64,000 nt of DNA, taken from NCBI GenBank assembly GCA_943787485.1, contig CALSMP010000003.1, forward strand, positions 62,001 to 126,000, read 5' to 3'. The translations under genes were made by a program, and so were the position numbers. Positions 1 to 9,221 of the stretch are shown here, piece by piece. The stretch's first letter is position 1. Every line of letters starts with the position of its first letter. The notes beneath the pieces were generated by a model. That model was not told where the DNA came from and searched no databases. It saw nothing but the letters and a program-made list of their open reading frames with translations. This DNA comes from an uncultured Luminiphilus sp. Its GTDB lineage: Bacteria > Pseudomonadota > Gammaproteobacteria > Pseudomonadales > Halieaceae.

Positions 1-16
1 CCGGGTCATCAAATAG

Positions 17-30
17 GATACATCCGTATC
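17..30. promoter_or_regulatory. Candidate palindromic operator, copy 1
   Basis: The bases GATACATCCGTATC form an inverted repeat (GATAC, four bases, GTATC). The same half-sites recur with the same spacing at 71-84. The pair brackets a TTGACA box, which fits a repressor site for the following operon. No regulator gene for it is visible in the window, so the protein that binds is unknown. Confidence 0.5.
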
Positions 31-36
31 GTTTTG

Positions 37-65
37 TTGACACCCCTAGTTTGATGGCGTAACGT
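37..65 (+). promoter_or_regulatory. Candidate sigma70 promoter of the cupin/CoA ligase operon
   Basis: A perfect -35 box TTGACA lies at 37-42 and is followed after 17 bases by TAACGT at 60-65, a weak -10 box. It lies between two copies of the palindrome GATACAT-N2-GTATC, so regulation by repression is likely. The leader to the cupin start is about 155 bases. Confidence 0.4.
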
Positions 66-69
66 AAAT

Positions 70-85
70 TGATACATATGTATCA
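70..85. promoter_or_regulatory. Candidate palindromic operator, copy 2
   Basis: TGATACATATGTATCA is a perfect 16-base palindrome just downstream of the proposed -10 box. It shares the GATACAT/GTATC core with the copy at 17-30; the two centres are 54 bases apart. A repressor bound here would block transcription of the operon starting at 230. Confidence 0.55.
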
Positions 86-122
86 TAATTGATAAAGCCA
101 CTGTCATTAGAGATTAACCAGC

Positions 123-233
123 ATGTTGAAAGTGACTAGGCGTCACGCGTCGGATACGGCAGCAGCATTTCCAGAGCTTAAAGGCCCTCAGGAACTGGCC
201 TCAAAATACCTATACCCAGGAGATAACACATGA
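123..233 (+). CDS. Possible 36-residue leader ORF
   Basis: A short open frame starts with ATG at 123 and ends with TGA at 231-233. It overlaps the ATG of the cupin gene by an ATGA junction, the usual geometry of translational coupling. No good Shine-Dalgarno sequence precedes it, and the peptide (basic N-terminus, no hydrophobic stretch) resembles nothing I recognise. It may be chance, or a leader peptide. Confidence 0.25.
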   Translation: MLKVTRRHASDTAAAFPELKGPQELASKYLYPGDNT

Positions 234-754
234 AACGAGTAGTAACTGGTTTTAACGGTGACGGCGCTTCGATTTTCGTAAGTCAGGATGAACCTGCTAC
301 CACATACGAAAACACGGGCATCAAGTGGACGGAAATATGGAGTAGCTACCCCGATGACCTCCTGCCTATTGATCCAAATTCTGGCCCAAAGCGAGAGGCG
401 GTTAATGATTCGGTCTTTCCAAGCAAAGGTAAGACCATTTTTCGCGTTTTGGAATTCGCCCCAAACCTGATTGATCCCGCGACTCTGAATGAGACAGAAC
501 TTGCTGAAATGAACAAGGCGCTCCCCGGCTTAGCTAGCCACATGGAGCCAGGTAATCCGGGTATGCACACCACCGATTCAATCGACTACGGCGTCATTCT
601 CTCCGGGAAAATAAAGATGGAATTGGATGATGGGCAAACTGCCGAGCTCTGCCCAGGCGATGTATGGATACAGAACGGCACCCGCCACGCCTGGCGCGTC
701 GAAGAAAAATGCCTAATGGCGGTAGTACTCGTCGGAGTAGATCGCCGTACTTAA
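230..754 (+). CDS. Cupin-domain protein
   Basis: 174 residues, with AGGAG at 218-222 placed well for the ATG at 230. A single cupin_2 barrel occupies roughly residues 95-170: a first motif with PGMHTTDS followed by GVILSGKI, and a second motif PGDVWIQNGTRHAW. Such proteins bind a metal and act as small dioxygenases, isomerases or sensors; the substrate cannot be read from the sequence. Only one His is clear in the first motif, so metal binding is not certain. It heads an operon with an acyl-CoA synthetase 23 bases downstream, a PhyH-type oxygenase and a Rieske oxygenase, which suggests a role in catabolism of an organic acid or aromatic compound. Confidence 0.8.
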   Translation: MKRVVTGFNGDGASIFVSQDEPATTYENTGIKWTEIWSSYPDDLLPIDPNSGPKREAVNDSVFPSKGKTIFRVLEFAPNLIDPATLNETELAEMNKALPGLASHMEPGNPGMHTTDSIDYGVILSGKIKMELDDGQTAELCPGDVWIQNGTRHAWRVEEKCLMAVVLVGVDRRT

Positions 755-777
755 AACAGCATTACAGAGTGACAAGA

Positions 778-2361
778 ATGACGCATCAAGCCATATATAA
801 AGAAAGGCTTATTCCTCACATGGTCGTTGATGCCCTCAATCGCTACGATGATCACCCCTGCCTGCACTTAGGAGGAGAGACCGCCACTTACTTGGAGGTA
901 AGAAAACAGGTAAGCCGCTTTGCCCAAGCGCTGCAGGCAATGCAGATTCAGACAGGTAGTCGAGTTGCTCTCCTCTCAGAAAATTGTCCCGAGGTCGTCT
1001 TTTTCAACCTAGCAGCCCATGTGGTCGGTTGCACGGTTACGCCATTACACCCCAAAGGGTCATTCGACGATCACGCGTATGTGCTTCTTGACGCAGAGAT
1101 TGAAGCCCTTGTCTTTCAGCCGTCCAATTACGAAGAAAGGGTGGAGAAGCTATCGAACACCATTGCAGGGGTAGAACATTTTCTGGCGTTTGGACCAAGC
1201 CAAGCAGGCGAGGATTATTCGGCACTGGCTGCGACTTTTGAACCAAAGCCACTTGTGGCACCAGACGTCAAACCTGACGGTATTAATAATATTGTTTATA
1301 CCGGGGGGACAACCGGTACACCCAAAGGCGTCGTTCACACCTACGCATCAATAACTTACATGACAATGATGCAAATGGCAGAGTGGGATATTCCTTCTCG
1401 CGTAAGATTTATGGTGGTGACACCACTGTCTCATGCAGGCTTTACCTGTCTAGTGCCGACTCTTCTACGGGGCGGCTGCCTCTTTGTGCCGCCGGCGTTT
1501 AGTCCTGACATTTTCTTTGAAATGGTGGCCGAGCAAAAAATCACCGCCACCATGTTAGTGCCCCCTATGATCTACTCGCTACTTGACGCAAAAAAGGCAG
1601 AAACCGCCGACATGTCAAGCATGGTCACAATTTTTTACGGCGCGTCTCCAATCAGCTCTGTCAGATTAAAAGAAGCGATAAAACGATGGGGGAAAATCTT
1701 TGCGCAATTTTATGGTCAAGTAGAGGCTCCCACATGCTTCGCTAACCTGCGCAAGGAAGATCACGACATCGATAACCCCGATCGACTGGCGTGTTGCGGC
1801 CGACCCTCTCCCTGGATTGACCTGACCCTACTTGATGATTTCGGATCAAAGGTCGATACCGGCACGATAGGCGAGATTTGTGTTCGTGGACCATTACTGA
1901 TGCAGCGATATTTGAACAAGCCAGACCAAACCCAAGAGGCCTTTCATGGCAATTGGTTGCATACCGGCGATCTTGGACGAATGGACAGAGACGGTTTCTT
2001 ATCTATCGTCGGCCGCAAAAAAGACATGATTATCACCGGCGGTTTCAACGTATACCCCCGAGAAGTGGAGGACGTGCTTACAAGTCATCCTGGAGTGCAA
2101 CAAGCAGTAGTTTTTGGACTTCCACACGAGCATTGGGGCGAGGCCGTCACGGCGGCGGTTACTCTCAGGCCCGGCACCCACACGTCGAATGATCTACTGA
2201 ATATGCTAATCGCAGCTGTGAAGATGGCCAAAGGGTCGATTCAGGCACCCAAAACGATTCATGTTGTAGATGCAATTCCACTGACGCCGGTTGGAAAGCC
2301 AGACAAAAAGGCACTCGCCAGTCTAGTGGGGTTGGTATCGGATACGAGTGGTAAAAGCTAA
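778..2361 (+). CDS. AMP-binding acyl-CoA synthetase
   Basis: 527 residues from the ATG at 778; the open frame extends upstream to 664 but that part overlaps the cupin gene. This is an ANL-superfamily enzyme that should activate a carboxylic acid via an acyl-adenylate and transfer it to CoA. The ATP-binding loop TGGTTGTPKG lies near residue 175, the TGD motif (HTGDLGRMDRDG) and the hinge GRKKDMIITGGFNVYP follow near 405-430, and the C-terminal catalytic Lys is in TPVGKPDKKAL. Family members with this profile act on short, branched or aromatic acids. It sits between a cupin and a PhyH oxygenase in one operon, so it probably primes the acid that those oxygenases act on. Confidence 0.9.
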   Translation: MTHQAIYKERLIPHMVVDALNRYDDHPCLHLGGETATYLEVRKQVSRFAQALQAMQIQTGSRVALLSENCPEVVFFNLAAHVVGCTVTPLHPKGSFDDHAYVLLDAEIEALVFQPSNYEERVEKLSNTIAGVEHFLAFGPSQAGEDYSALAATFEPKPLVAPDVKPDGINNIVYTGGTTGTPKGVVHTYASITYMTMMQMAEWDIPSRVRFMVVTPLSHAGFTCLVPTLLRGGCLFVPPAFSPDIFFEMVAEQKITATMLVPPMIYSLLDAKKAETADMSSMVTIFYGASPISSVRLKEAIKRWGKIFAQFYGQVEAPTCFANLRKEDHDIDNPDRLACCGRPSPWIDLTLLDDFGSKVDTGTIGEICVRGPLLMQRYLNKPDQTQEAFHGNWLHTGDLGRMDRDGFLSIVGRKKDMIITGGFNVYPREVEDVLTSHPGVQQAVVFGLPHEHWGEAVTAAVTLRPGTHTSNDLLNMLIAAVKMAKGSIQAPKTIHVVDAIPLTPVGKPDKKALASLVGLVSDTSGKS

Positions 2362-2383
2362 CGAGAAACTGGAGTAGCACACA

Positions 2384-3289
2384 GTGCAGGGACTTAACAG
2401 AGATATCTCAGACGAAGAAGTAGATGAATACCGCGAGACCGGGGTGGTCAAGCTTCGCGGGGTTTTGTCGCAAACTTGGGTCGACCTACTGGCAGAAGGA
2501 TTAGACGAGGCGTTTTATCAGCAACGCGAGTTAGTGCCTGTGTTTTATGATTCCAGTGAAACTGCCGACCAACTCGGGGGGGCTGGTATCGCTGTCCTTG
2601 GCGATAGTCGCGGAGATGCGATGACTACTCGTGGACGATTTCTCACTATTATCGGTGGTTGGACGGTCAATGAAAAAATCCGAACTCTCGCACTCGAGTC
2701 ACCATTGGCATACATCGCTCACCGTCTCTTTGGCGCTTCGAAGGTTAACTATTACGATGACCAACTACTCACAAAGGAACCCTGTTCGCGAGAGTATACC
2801 GCCTTCCATACTGACGAGCCCTACTATCATCTTCGCGGACAGCAGGTGTGTGGAATGTGGATGTCTCCCGATGTAGTCACCGAGGAATCCGGAGCCATGC
2901 AGTATGTACGGGGCTCGCATCGCTGGGGCACATTTTTTAAACCAAATGCGTTTGTCGCTCAGAACCCGCTGGACGAACTGGGGCTAGCAGAACAAGACGA
3001 TACTCAGCAGCCTCTTCCCGATATTGAGGGCAACAGGGGGGATTACGACATCGTCACGCACACGTCGGACCCGGGGGACGTTATCGTGCATCACTCCAAT
3101 CTGATTCACGGTGCGGGTCCCAACTACACGTCCGACCGGGCAAGGCGTGCCGCTTCGTTCCGCTATGCGGGAGATGATGTTACCTACTGGTACCATCGCT
3201 CGGCTCCACCACAACCGCATCATCAACATAAGCTGAAGGACGGCGACCCCATAGACTGCGACCAATTTCCTGTAGTTTGGCGAAAGTAG
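2384..3289 (+). CDS. Phytanoyl-CoA dioxygenase (PhyH) family protein
   Basis: 301 residues with a GTG start at 2384 and GGAG at 2371-2374. This is an Fe(II)/2-oxoglutarate oxygenase of the PhyH family. The metal triad is visible as HTD near residues 141-143 (FHTDEPYYH) and a distal His near 241 in NLIHGAG, with Arg residues about a dozen positions further that would bind 2-oxoglutarate. PhyH enzymes hydroxylate acyl-CoA or other small substrates. It lies 22 bases after the CoA synthetase, so a CoA ester made by that enzyme is a plausible substrate. A second PhyH-family gene lies at 36308-37171 on the other strand; the two are clearly different proteins. Confidence 0.88.
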   Translation: MQGLNRDISDEEVDEYRETGVVKLRGVLSQTWVDLLAEGLDEAFYQQRELVPVFYDSSETADQLGGAGIAVLGDSRGDAMTTRGRFLTIIGGWTVNEKIRTLALESPLAYIAHRLFGASKVNYYDDQLLTKEPCSREYTAFHTDEPYYHLRGQQVCGMWMSPDVVTEESGAMQYVRGSHRWGTFFKPNAFVAQNPLDELGLAEQDDTQQPLPDIEGNRGDYDIVTHTSDPGDVIVHHSNLIHGAGPNYTSDRARRAASFRYAGDDVTYWYHRSAPPQPHHQHKLKDGDPIDCDQFPVVWRK

Positions 3290-3528
3290 GACGCTACTGA
3301 CATGAATAGCTTTTTGAGAACCTTGTTCACCCGATAAGCGTCAGGTTTACGTTCTGGTCAGCAAGAAAGACCTGGCAAGCCAAAGACTGTAGCCGCTGGC
3401 GCCATGGTGGCGACAGACTACCCACCACGACCTCGGTTTACGGCTGGCAAGGGGCCTGTCGTCACTTTACTATTCAGGTCTCCATAGATGAGCACGATAA
3501 CGTGCCATCAACCTCAGGAACTACAGGC

Positions 3529-4670
3529 ATGCTCAACCCCGCAACCGCTGGCTTGCTATCGGATCAGGACGTCATAGATCGCCTCTTTCAAGCACATCGA
3601 CGAGGGCACCACTGATCTGGGGTCAGAGCAATGGAAAGAGCCGGTATCCAATTACACCAGCAAGGCACGGTTCGATCAGGAAATTGCCCTGCTCCGGCGG
3701 CGTCCTATTGTGTTCTGCCCCTCTGCAGCACTTCCCGATATCGGTAGCTACATCACCCGTACTGCCGCCGGCACGCCGCTTTTGGTGGCACGCGGCCGTG
3801 ACAATCAAAGTGCGTGCGTTCATCAATGCCTGCCGGCACCGCGGCATGCAGGTGGCGAACGGCGAAGGATGCGCCCGGTCTTTCTCCTGCCCTTATCACG
3901 CATGGACCTATGATCTCGATGGAAGCCTGAAAGGCGTGCCGGGCGCGGATGGCTTCCCGGGTCTCGATCTCGCGGCTAACGGTCTGGCAGAGGTCGCCGC
4001 TTGGGAATCTGGCGGGTTGGTTTATGTGATGCAGGAGGCTCAACCGGGATCCCCACTGCCCATAACCGTCTACGATTTCTTTACCCCCGACCAGGTCCTC
4101 TTCCATCAAAGCAAAACCGAGGATTCTGCAAACTGGAAACTCCTCACCGAAACCCTTCTTGAGGGCTATCACATTAAATCCCTGCACCGGGAAAGCTTTT
4201 TTCCCTATGGCTTTGATAACACCAATATTGTCGAAAACTTTGGTGAAAACTCGCGGGTTATCTACCCCTTTAAACGGATTGAAAAACTGCGCTCGGTGGA
4301 GCGGGACCAGCGAGACATTAGCGGTATGGCTACGCTGGTCTATCTGCTGTTTCCCAACGTCAGTATCGCCGTGCTCTCAAAGCACACCAGCGTGACGATC
4401 ATCGAGCCGATCAGTCCAACCAAGACTCACATGGTGTCTTACCACATCAAACACCGGGATACGGAAGACACAGTCATTACCTTGGACGATGCTCGGCGAG
4501 ACCTGGACTTTGTGAATCAATCGGGACAAGCCGAAGACCGGGAGGCCGCCCGGGCAATTCAGGAGACGGTCACCACGCGAGCCAACTCACACCTGACCTT
4601 TGGTTACTACGAAAAAGCCATCGTTGCCTTTCACCAGCAGCTACACCATCTATTGGGCGAGCAGGAATGA
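3529..4670 (+). pseudogene. Rieske oxygenase alpha subunit, broken by two +1 frameshifts
   Basis: The protein is continuous only if the frame changes twice. Frame 1 from ATG 3529 runs through LLSDQDVIDRLFQ; an extra base near 3591 moves to HIDEGTTDLGSEQW; a second near 3814 moves to KVRAFINACRHRGMQV. The restored protein is about 380 residues and is an aromatic-ring-hydroxylating (Rieske) oxygenase alpha subunit. The Rieske ligands are visible as C-R-H near 3832 and C-P-Y-H near 3888. The catalytic region has EGYHIKSLHRE with two His for the mononuclear iron. It would oxygenate an aromatic or quaternary-amine substrate and needs a reductase, which is not in this window. Both lesions are single extra bases outside homopolymers, so this is either a young pseudogene or a sequence error. 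Confidence 0.8.
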
Positions 4671-4770
4671 ACACCTTAGACTTTTTTGTCCTTAGCGCGC
4701 GGTGGCGCACATTTAAAATAGGTGTTTAGACCAACTTGGTAAGACTGCCCGTCACAGACTACCCGTTGGC

Positions 4771-6463
4771 TTGTTCGCACTAACAATTCTTACCACTGCT
4801 TGCTCAAAAACTCCGAACTCGGAAGTGAACGGCTGTCAGCCCGCGGACACCTTCTTAGAAAACGCGACCATTTACACTGCCGACGAGGGACTATGGACCG
4901 CAGAGGTGTTAGCGATTCAAGACGGCCGTTTTGTCTTTGTTGGCTCTGCCAAGGAGGGCGCCCCCTGGCGCTGTGGCGCAGAAAAAATTCTCGATGTAGA
5001 CGGGGGATTCGTTTTCCCAGGCTTTACCGACAGTCACCAGCATCTTGAAGGTATAGGACGGCGCACCCGAACCCTGAGTCTTTTTAACAGCAAGAGTCTC
5101 GCGGAGACCGTGTCCAAAATAGAAGACTGGGCCGACGGTATTCCAGAGGGCGACTGGGTATTGGGGCGAGGCTGGATTGAGCGTGAATGGGAAGGTGAGC
5201 AGCGATTCCTGACCCGTGAGGATGTCGACCCCTTCACGCGCAATAAGCCGCTGTACCTGCCAAGGGCAGATGGTGTTTCTGCGCTGGTTAACAGCAAGGC
5301 ACTGGCGCTGGCCGGTGTAAACCGAGGGACGCCCGATCCTGAGGGGGGACAGTTTCAGCGTGACGAAAACGGAGAGCTCACCGGCTATATCCTCGGCACT
5401 GCAATGGATGCTGTTCGCGCCATCCTGCCTTCAGAGACCGATGAGTATCTTCAAGAGAATCTACTGCGAGGCATGCAAGTCAACGTGTCGCGAGGCTGGA
5501 CCCAAACCCATGACGCCGGCATGTCATGGCGACAGGTATCCCTCCTCAGAGATCTGCATCGACAAAATAAAATGCTCCATCGGATATATATCGCGGTACC
5601 CGTTGAGGAGGCCCCGCTGCTTTTCGAGCACGGGCCGGAAAAATCCGAAGATGGTTTCTTTGACTTGGCAGCGATCAAGGTCTTTATCGATGGCACGCTG
5701 GGCTCTCGCGGCGCTGCCCTTATCGAACCCTATGCGGATGCCGACACCCGGGGCTTTATGGACCGAACGACCCGGGAAGAGTTGATGCCCGTGTTAGCGC
5801 ACAGGCACTAGAACGATCGCGTTCAGATCATGACCCACGTCATTGGAGACCGCGCCGTTCACAAGCGTTCTCGACTGGTATGCCGCGGCCATCGCTGCCA
5901 GCTCCTCCAGAGCCGTTGGGCGAAGGACCGACTTGCGATGGCGCTTGGAACACGCCCAGATCATTCAGCCCGAGGATCAAGTGCGCATGGCTGAAATGGG
6001 CGTTATTCCCTCTATGCAGCCCAGCCACGCCATTGGAGATCTTAATTTCGCACCCGATCGACTCGGACTCGAGCGGCTGCAGTACGCCTATCCATGGAGA
6101 TCTCTGGTGGATCTAGGATTACCCATTCTCGCGGGATCCGACGCTCCCGTCGAAATTGGGGATCCGAGGATCGAATTTTACGCCGCCATTACCCGATCAC
6201 GCCTCGATGGCAGCCAGGACGAGGGCTGGCATCCGGAGTTTGCCGTGTCTCGGGCGGAGGCGCTGAAGATGTTTACCCTCTGGCCTGCCTATGGCGCTTT
6301 TCAGGAATCGGAGCGCGGATCGATCACCGTGGGTAAGCGTGCCGACCTTAGTATCTTTGATACGGATTTTATGACTGCAAACCCTCAGGCGATCCTGAAG
6401 GCCGAAACACGCCTGACCATCGTGAGCGGCAACATCGCCTATGACGGACGCAAACAGAACTGA
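4771..6463 (+). pseudogene. YtcJ-type metal-dependent amidohydrolase lipoprotein, frameshifted
   Basis: Two open frames, 4771-5811 and 5843-6463, together encode an Amidohydro_3 (YtcJ-like) hydrolase of about 560 residues. Visible family marks are SHQHLEGIG (HxH metal ligands), DGTLGSRGAAL, the HAQIIQPEDQ segment and GSDAPVEIGDPR. Between 5798 and 5870 the expected VLA-QALER-VQIMTHVIGDRAVH-NVLDWY reading needs three repairs (two extra bases after GCG near 5800, one near 5818, one near 5863). An in-frame TAG stop results at 5809. The N-terminus also looks damaged: a lipoprotein-like LTILTTAC lies at the start, but only a TTG is available and the basic region before it (RHRLPVG) has no start codon. 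This makes a genuine decaying gene more likely here than at the other broken loci. Confidence 0.75.
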
Positions 6464-6529
6464 ACACCCTCCGGCAGTGGCTGTGCTTCTCGTCCCTAGA
6501 CACTGTTCCGAGGCCCTGCCCCCAGAATC

Positions 6530-8362
6530 CTATTGCTGCTGATCAACCCACGCGGTGACTTGATCTTTCAGCAACGCCAAGGGCATAGCACCGTTCATAA
6601 GCAACAACTCGTGGAACTGCCGGATATCAAAGCTCTCCCCAAGGGCCTCCTCAGCAGTCTCACGCAGCTCAAGGATCGCGAGCTGGCCGGTCTTATAACT
6701 CGTCGCCTGTCCGGGCCAGACCGAATAACGCTCGATCTCTCGGGTGACCTCATCTTCCGTCATGCCCGTCTTAGCGAGCATGTACTCGATTGCCTCTTCC
6801 CGACTCCAGCGCTTGGCATGAATACCGGTATCTACCACAAGGCGAACCGCACGGAACATCTCCGCCTGTAATCTGCCAAGATCACCAAGAGGATCGTCGT
6901 CGTAGAGACCCATATCAGTTTTCGCGATGCGCTCGGAGTAGAGTGCCCAACCTTCGGTAAAGGCATTAAACGGGGAAAGCTTGCGCAGCAACGGCACGTC
7001 TTCGATCAGCTGCGACGCTGACAATTGAAAGTGGTGGCCGGGCGAACCCTCATGAATCATCAGCGTGGGCAGTGTCCAGCGCGGATTATCGGCGGTACTT
7101 TTCTGATTAATGTAGAAACGGCCCGGACGAGAACCATCAAGAGCAGGTGAGCTGTAGTAGCCCCCTGCGGATGAATCCTGGGCGTGCACTGGCACCCGTA
7201 CGATCTCGAGTGGCTGCGGCGGTATGGTAATGAAGAATTCTGCGACCCGCGCCATAACTTTCTCGTCGAAGGATTCGAGATAGGCAATCATCTCTTCACG
7301 CCCTTCATCGGTATTCGAAAACTGTTGAGTGGGATCTTCCATCACCACGCGGACGCGAGTGGCGATATCTCCATCGGGTATTTGTTGCGCATCCAGAATG
7401 GCATGCATCTCTCCTTCGATTCGCACTACCTCGGAAAGACCGATCTCATGCACCTGCTCAGGTGTGTAATCAGTCGTCGTGCTGGATCGAAGACGGTGTC
7501 GGTAGATCGCGTCCCCATTGGGAATGCGCCAAATTCCGGCGTCGTGGTTGGTTTGGGTGGCGAGCTCCTCAAAGAGCGCAATCATGCCCGCATAGCCGGG
7601 GATCACCTGACCTTCCACGCGCGCCCGAGCATCAGCGACCAACAGGGCTTGCTCCTCGACATCTATCTCACCCACTGCTGACAACCGACTGGCGAAATCT
7701 GTCACCAGTACGTTGTCTGCGGCCCCCTCGGCAATAAATTGGTGCATTCCAGCCAGGGATTTCTCGATTACAAAATCAGGGGGGATCGCGCCATGCTCCC
7801 GATCGTCGACAACCCGGTCTTTAACCTCCCGAAGTACCCGACCGAATTCGCTCAAGCGCGACAAATAGCGATCCGCACTGCGCCGATCAACAATGGCATG
7901 GGCATCGGTCAAAAATTCGGGGAGGCTTACGGTGATGCCGGAAATTTGATTGACCCGGTAACCGCTGTATTCCATTTCGGCGTCCATTAGCCAATCGTCA
8001 AATAGCCAAGCCGCAATTTTCCAACTCAAGAGGTCTTGCCCATCGAGGCCCTCGGGGCCGTAACGATCGAGTCCGGCGCGTGCCCTTCTGAGTTTTTCCA
8101 GCGACCGCTCATCGCCCTCTTTGGTGTAGTCCGCTAACCTGCCACTGTGAAAATCGAGCAGAGTGTTGTCAATCAGCCCCAACCGGGTCAGCAATTCGGG
8201 TGAGTCGGTGGCGATCTGAATCGACACCTTATTGATATAGTTGTTCACCCCTACCGGGGTGATCCAGAACCAAAAAGAGGCCGCAATCACAGCCGCTGTG
8301 GCTACAGCTACAACACCGAGTAATCCTTTTTTTATGCCACTCACCGTCTTTACGATCTCCAT
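6530..8362 (-). CDS. DUF885 family protein (putative membrane-anchored metallohydrolase)
   Basis: 610 residues, the usual length for DUF885. An N-terminal hydrophobic segment (about residues 14-34, LLGVVAVATAAVIAASFWFW) anchors or exports the protein, so the body should be periplasmic. The family's conserved metal-site-like motif MIHEGSPGHHF lies near residue 425, followed by EGWALYSER near 465. DUF885 proteins are distantly related to M32/thermolysin-like peptidases; an actual peptidase activity is inferred. It converges on the broken amidohydrolase with 66 bases between them. Its upstream region (8363-8606) has no other recognised gene. Confidence 0.85.
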   Translation of the reverse strand: MEIVKTVSGIKKGLLGVVAVATAAVIAASFWFWITPVGVNNYINKVSIQIATDSPELLTRLGLIDNTLLDFHSGRLADYTKEGDERSLEKLRRARAGLDRYGPEGLDGQDLLSWKIAAWLFDDWLMDAEMEYSGYRVNQISGITVSLPEFLTDAHAIVDRRSADRYLSRLSEFGRVLREVKDRVVDDREHGAIPPDFVIEKSLAGMHQFIAEGAADNVLVTDFASRLSAVGEIDVEEQALLVADARARVEGQVIPGYAGMIALFEELATQTNHDAGIWRIPNGDAIYRHRLRSSTTTDYTPEQVHEIGLSEVVRIEGEMHAILDAQQIPDGDIATRVRVVMEDPTQQFSNTDEGREEMIAYLESFDEKVMARVAEFFITIPPQPLEIVRVPVHAQDSSAGGYYSSPALDGSRPGRFYINQKSTADNPRWTLPTLMIHEGSPGHHFQLSASQLIEDVPLLRKLSPFNAFTEGWALYSERIAKTDMGLYDDDPLGDLGRLQAEMFRAVRLVVDTGIHAKRWSREEAIEYMLAKTGMTEDEVTREIERYSVWPGQATSYKTGQLAILELRETAEEALGESFDIRQFHELLLMNGAMPLALLKDQVTAWVDQQQ

Positions 8363-8464
8363 CTATTAGGTGTTCACACACCGATAAACCACAGGCGGCG
8401 CCATAGGGCTTAGCGCGTTTCTAGCGGCGTCACTATCACCGCAACGCCACCAGCACCTCGCCAG

Positions 8465-8501
8465 AAGCCGCCTCACCAAAGCCGCCTCACCAAAGCCGCC
8501 T
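8465..8501. repeat. Short 14-base tandem repeat
   Basis: The unit AAGCCGCCTCACCA occurs 2.6 times head to tail between 8465 and 8501. It lies in the 240-base stretch between the DUF885 gene and the phosphatase gene, where I recognise no coding sequence. It is probably a replication-slippage product without function. Confidence 0.6.
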
Positions 8502-8606
8502 GCAAACGAGGTAACTAGGGCATTGAAAGGGCCGGCAGGGTAGCAACTTCCCGCAAGCGAAGACAATCCTCCCCAAGCCGGTTAGGTCACTGCAGTAACA
8601 GATGAT

Positions 8607-9086
8607 TTACAGCGGACGATCTGCCGTTCTCAAGTGGTTCAGTAAACCTCTGGATGCCTCAGTAATTAAGTCGAGCACCTGCTCAAAACCCTCATCTCCC
8701 CCGTAATAGGGATCCGGCACATCCCGCGGTGCATCCGAACCTGCGAATGCCAAAAAGCGGTGCAGCTCGGCCGATGCATCCACTGGCCTGAGTATCTCGA
8801 GGTCCTCAACGTTGCTGTCATCCATGGCTATGACAAAATCAAAATCGTAAAAATCTGCCGCGGTGGCCTGACGTGCCCGCAAGCCCGAAATGTCAACGCC
8901 GCGACCTTTTGCCGTCATTACTGCACGGGCATCAGGCGGCTTTCCGGCATGCCAATTAGCGGTGCCAGCCGAGTCGATGCGGATTTGATCAGCAACACCT
9001 TGCTCCTGACAAACCCTTCGAAAAACGCCCTCCGCCGTGGGTGAGCGACAAATATTCCCGAGGCAAACAAACAGTACAGAAACCAT
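8607..9086 (-). CDS. Low molecular weight protein-tyrosine phosphatase
   Basis: 159 residues, full length for the family. The P-loop CX5R(S/T) is at residues 8-15 (CLGNICRS) directly after the first strand, and the general-acid loop DPYYGG is near residue 124. Cytoplasmic; it should dephosphorylate phosphotyrosine on proteins by a cysteinyl-phosphate intermediate. Bacterial members often act with a tyrosine kinase in polysaccharide export (Wzb, Etp), but no kinase or polysaccharide gene lies nearby, so the partner is unknown. The gene is divergent from the M28 peptidase gene across about 135 bases that must hold both promoters. Confidence 0.93.
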   Translation of the reverse strand: MVSVLFVCLGNICRSPTAEGVFRRVCQEQGVADQIRIDSAGTANWHAGKPPDARAVMTAKGRGVDISGLRARQATAADFYDFDFVIAMDDSNVEDLEILRPVDASAELHRFLAFAGSDAPRDVPDPYYGGDEGFEQVLDLITEASRGLLNHLRTADRPL

Positions 9087-9221
9087 AGCAATTCATCGTT
9101 TATCGACAACAGAAGAGGTGGTGACATTCTTCGCGAGGGCGGAATAATCTCACGTCGGGAGCTCGCGACCTACTGACAGTTTTTGGTTAAGCTGGGCAAC
9201 CCCACCGTCAGGATACACGTC

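Noticed and set aside
3290-3528. Possible further gene before the Rieske reading
   Set aside because: Only very short frames (an 11-codon one from 3302 and a longer one near 3488) with no family resemblance.
3529-3820. Programmed frameshifting in the Rieske gene
   Set aside because: The two shift points (TTT-CAA-G and AAT-C-AAA) have neither a slippery run nor a stop codon next to them.
3753-4187. 144-codon minus-strand frame over the Rieske gene
   Set aside because: Antisense to clear Rieske sequence with all its iron-binding motifs on the + strand.
7184-7681. 165-codon + strand frame over the DUF885 gene
   Set aside because: Antisense to the conserved DUF885 protein and without a motif of its own.
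8366-8566. Minus-strand 66-codon open frame between the DUF885 and phosphatase genes
   Set aside because: No ribosome site, no recognisable motif, and it runs through the 14-base tandem repeat; probably not a gene.
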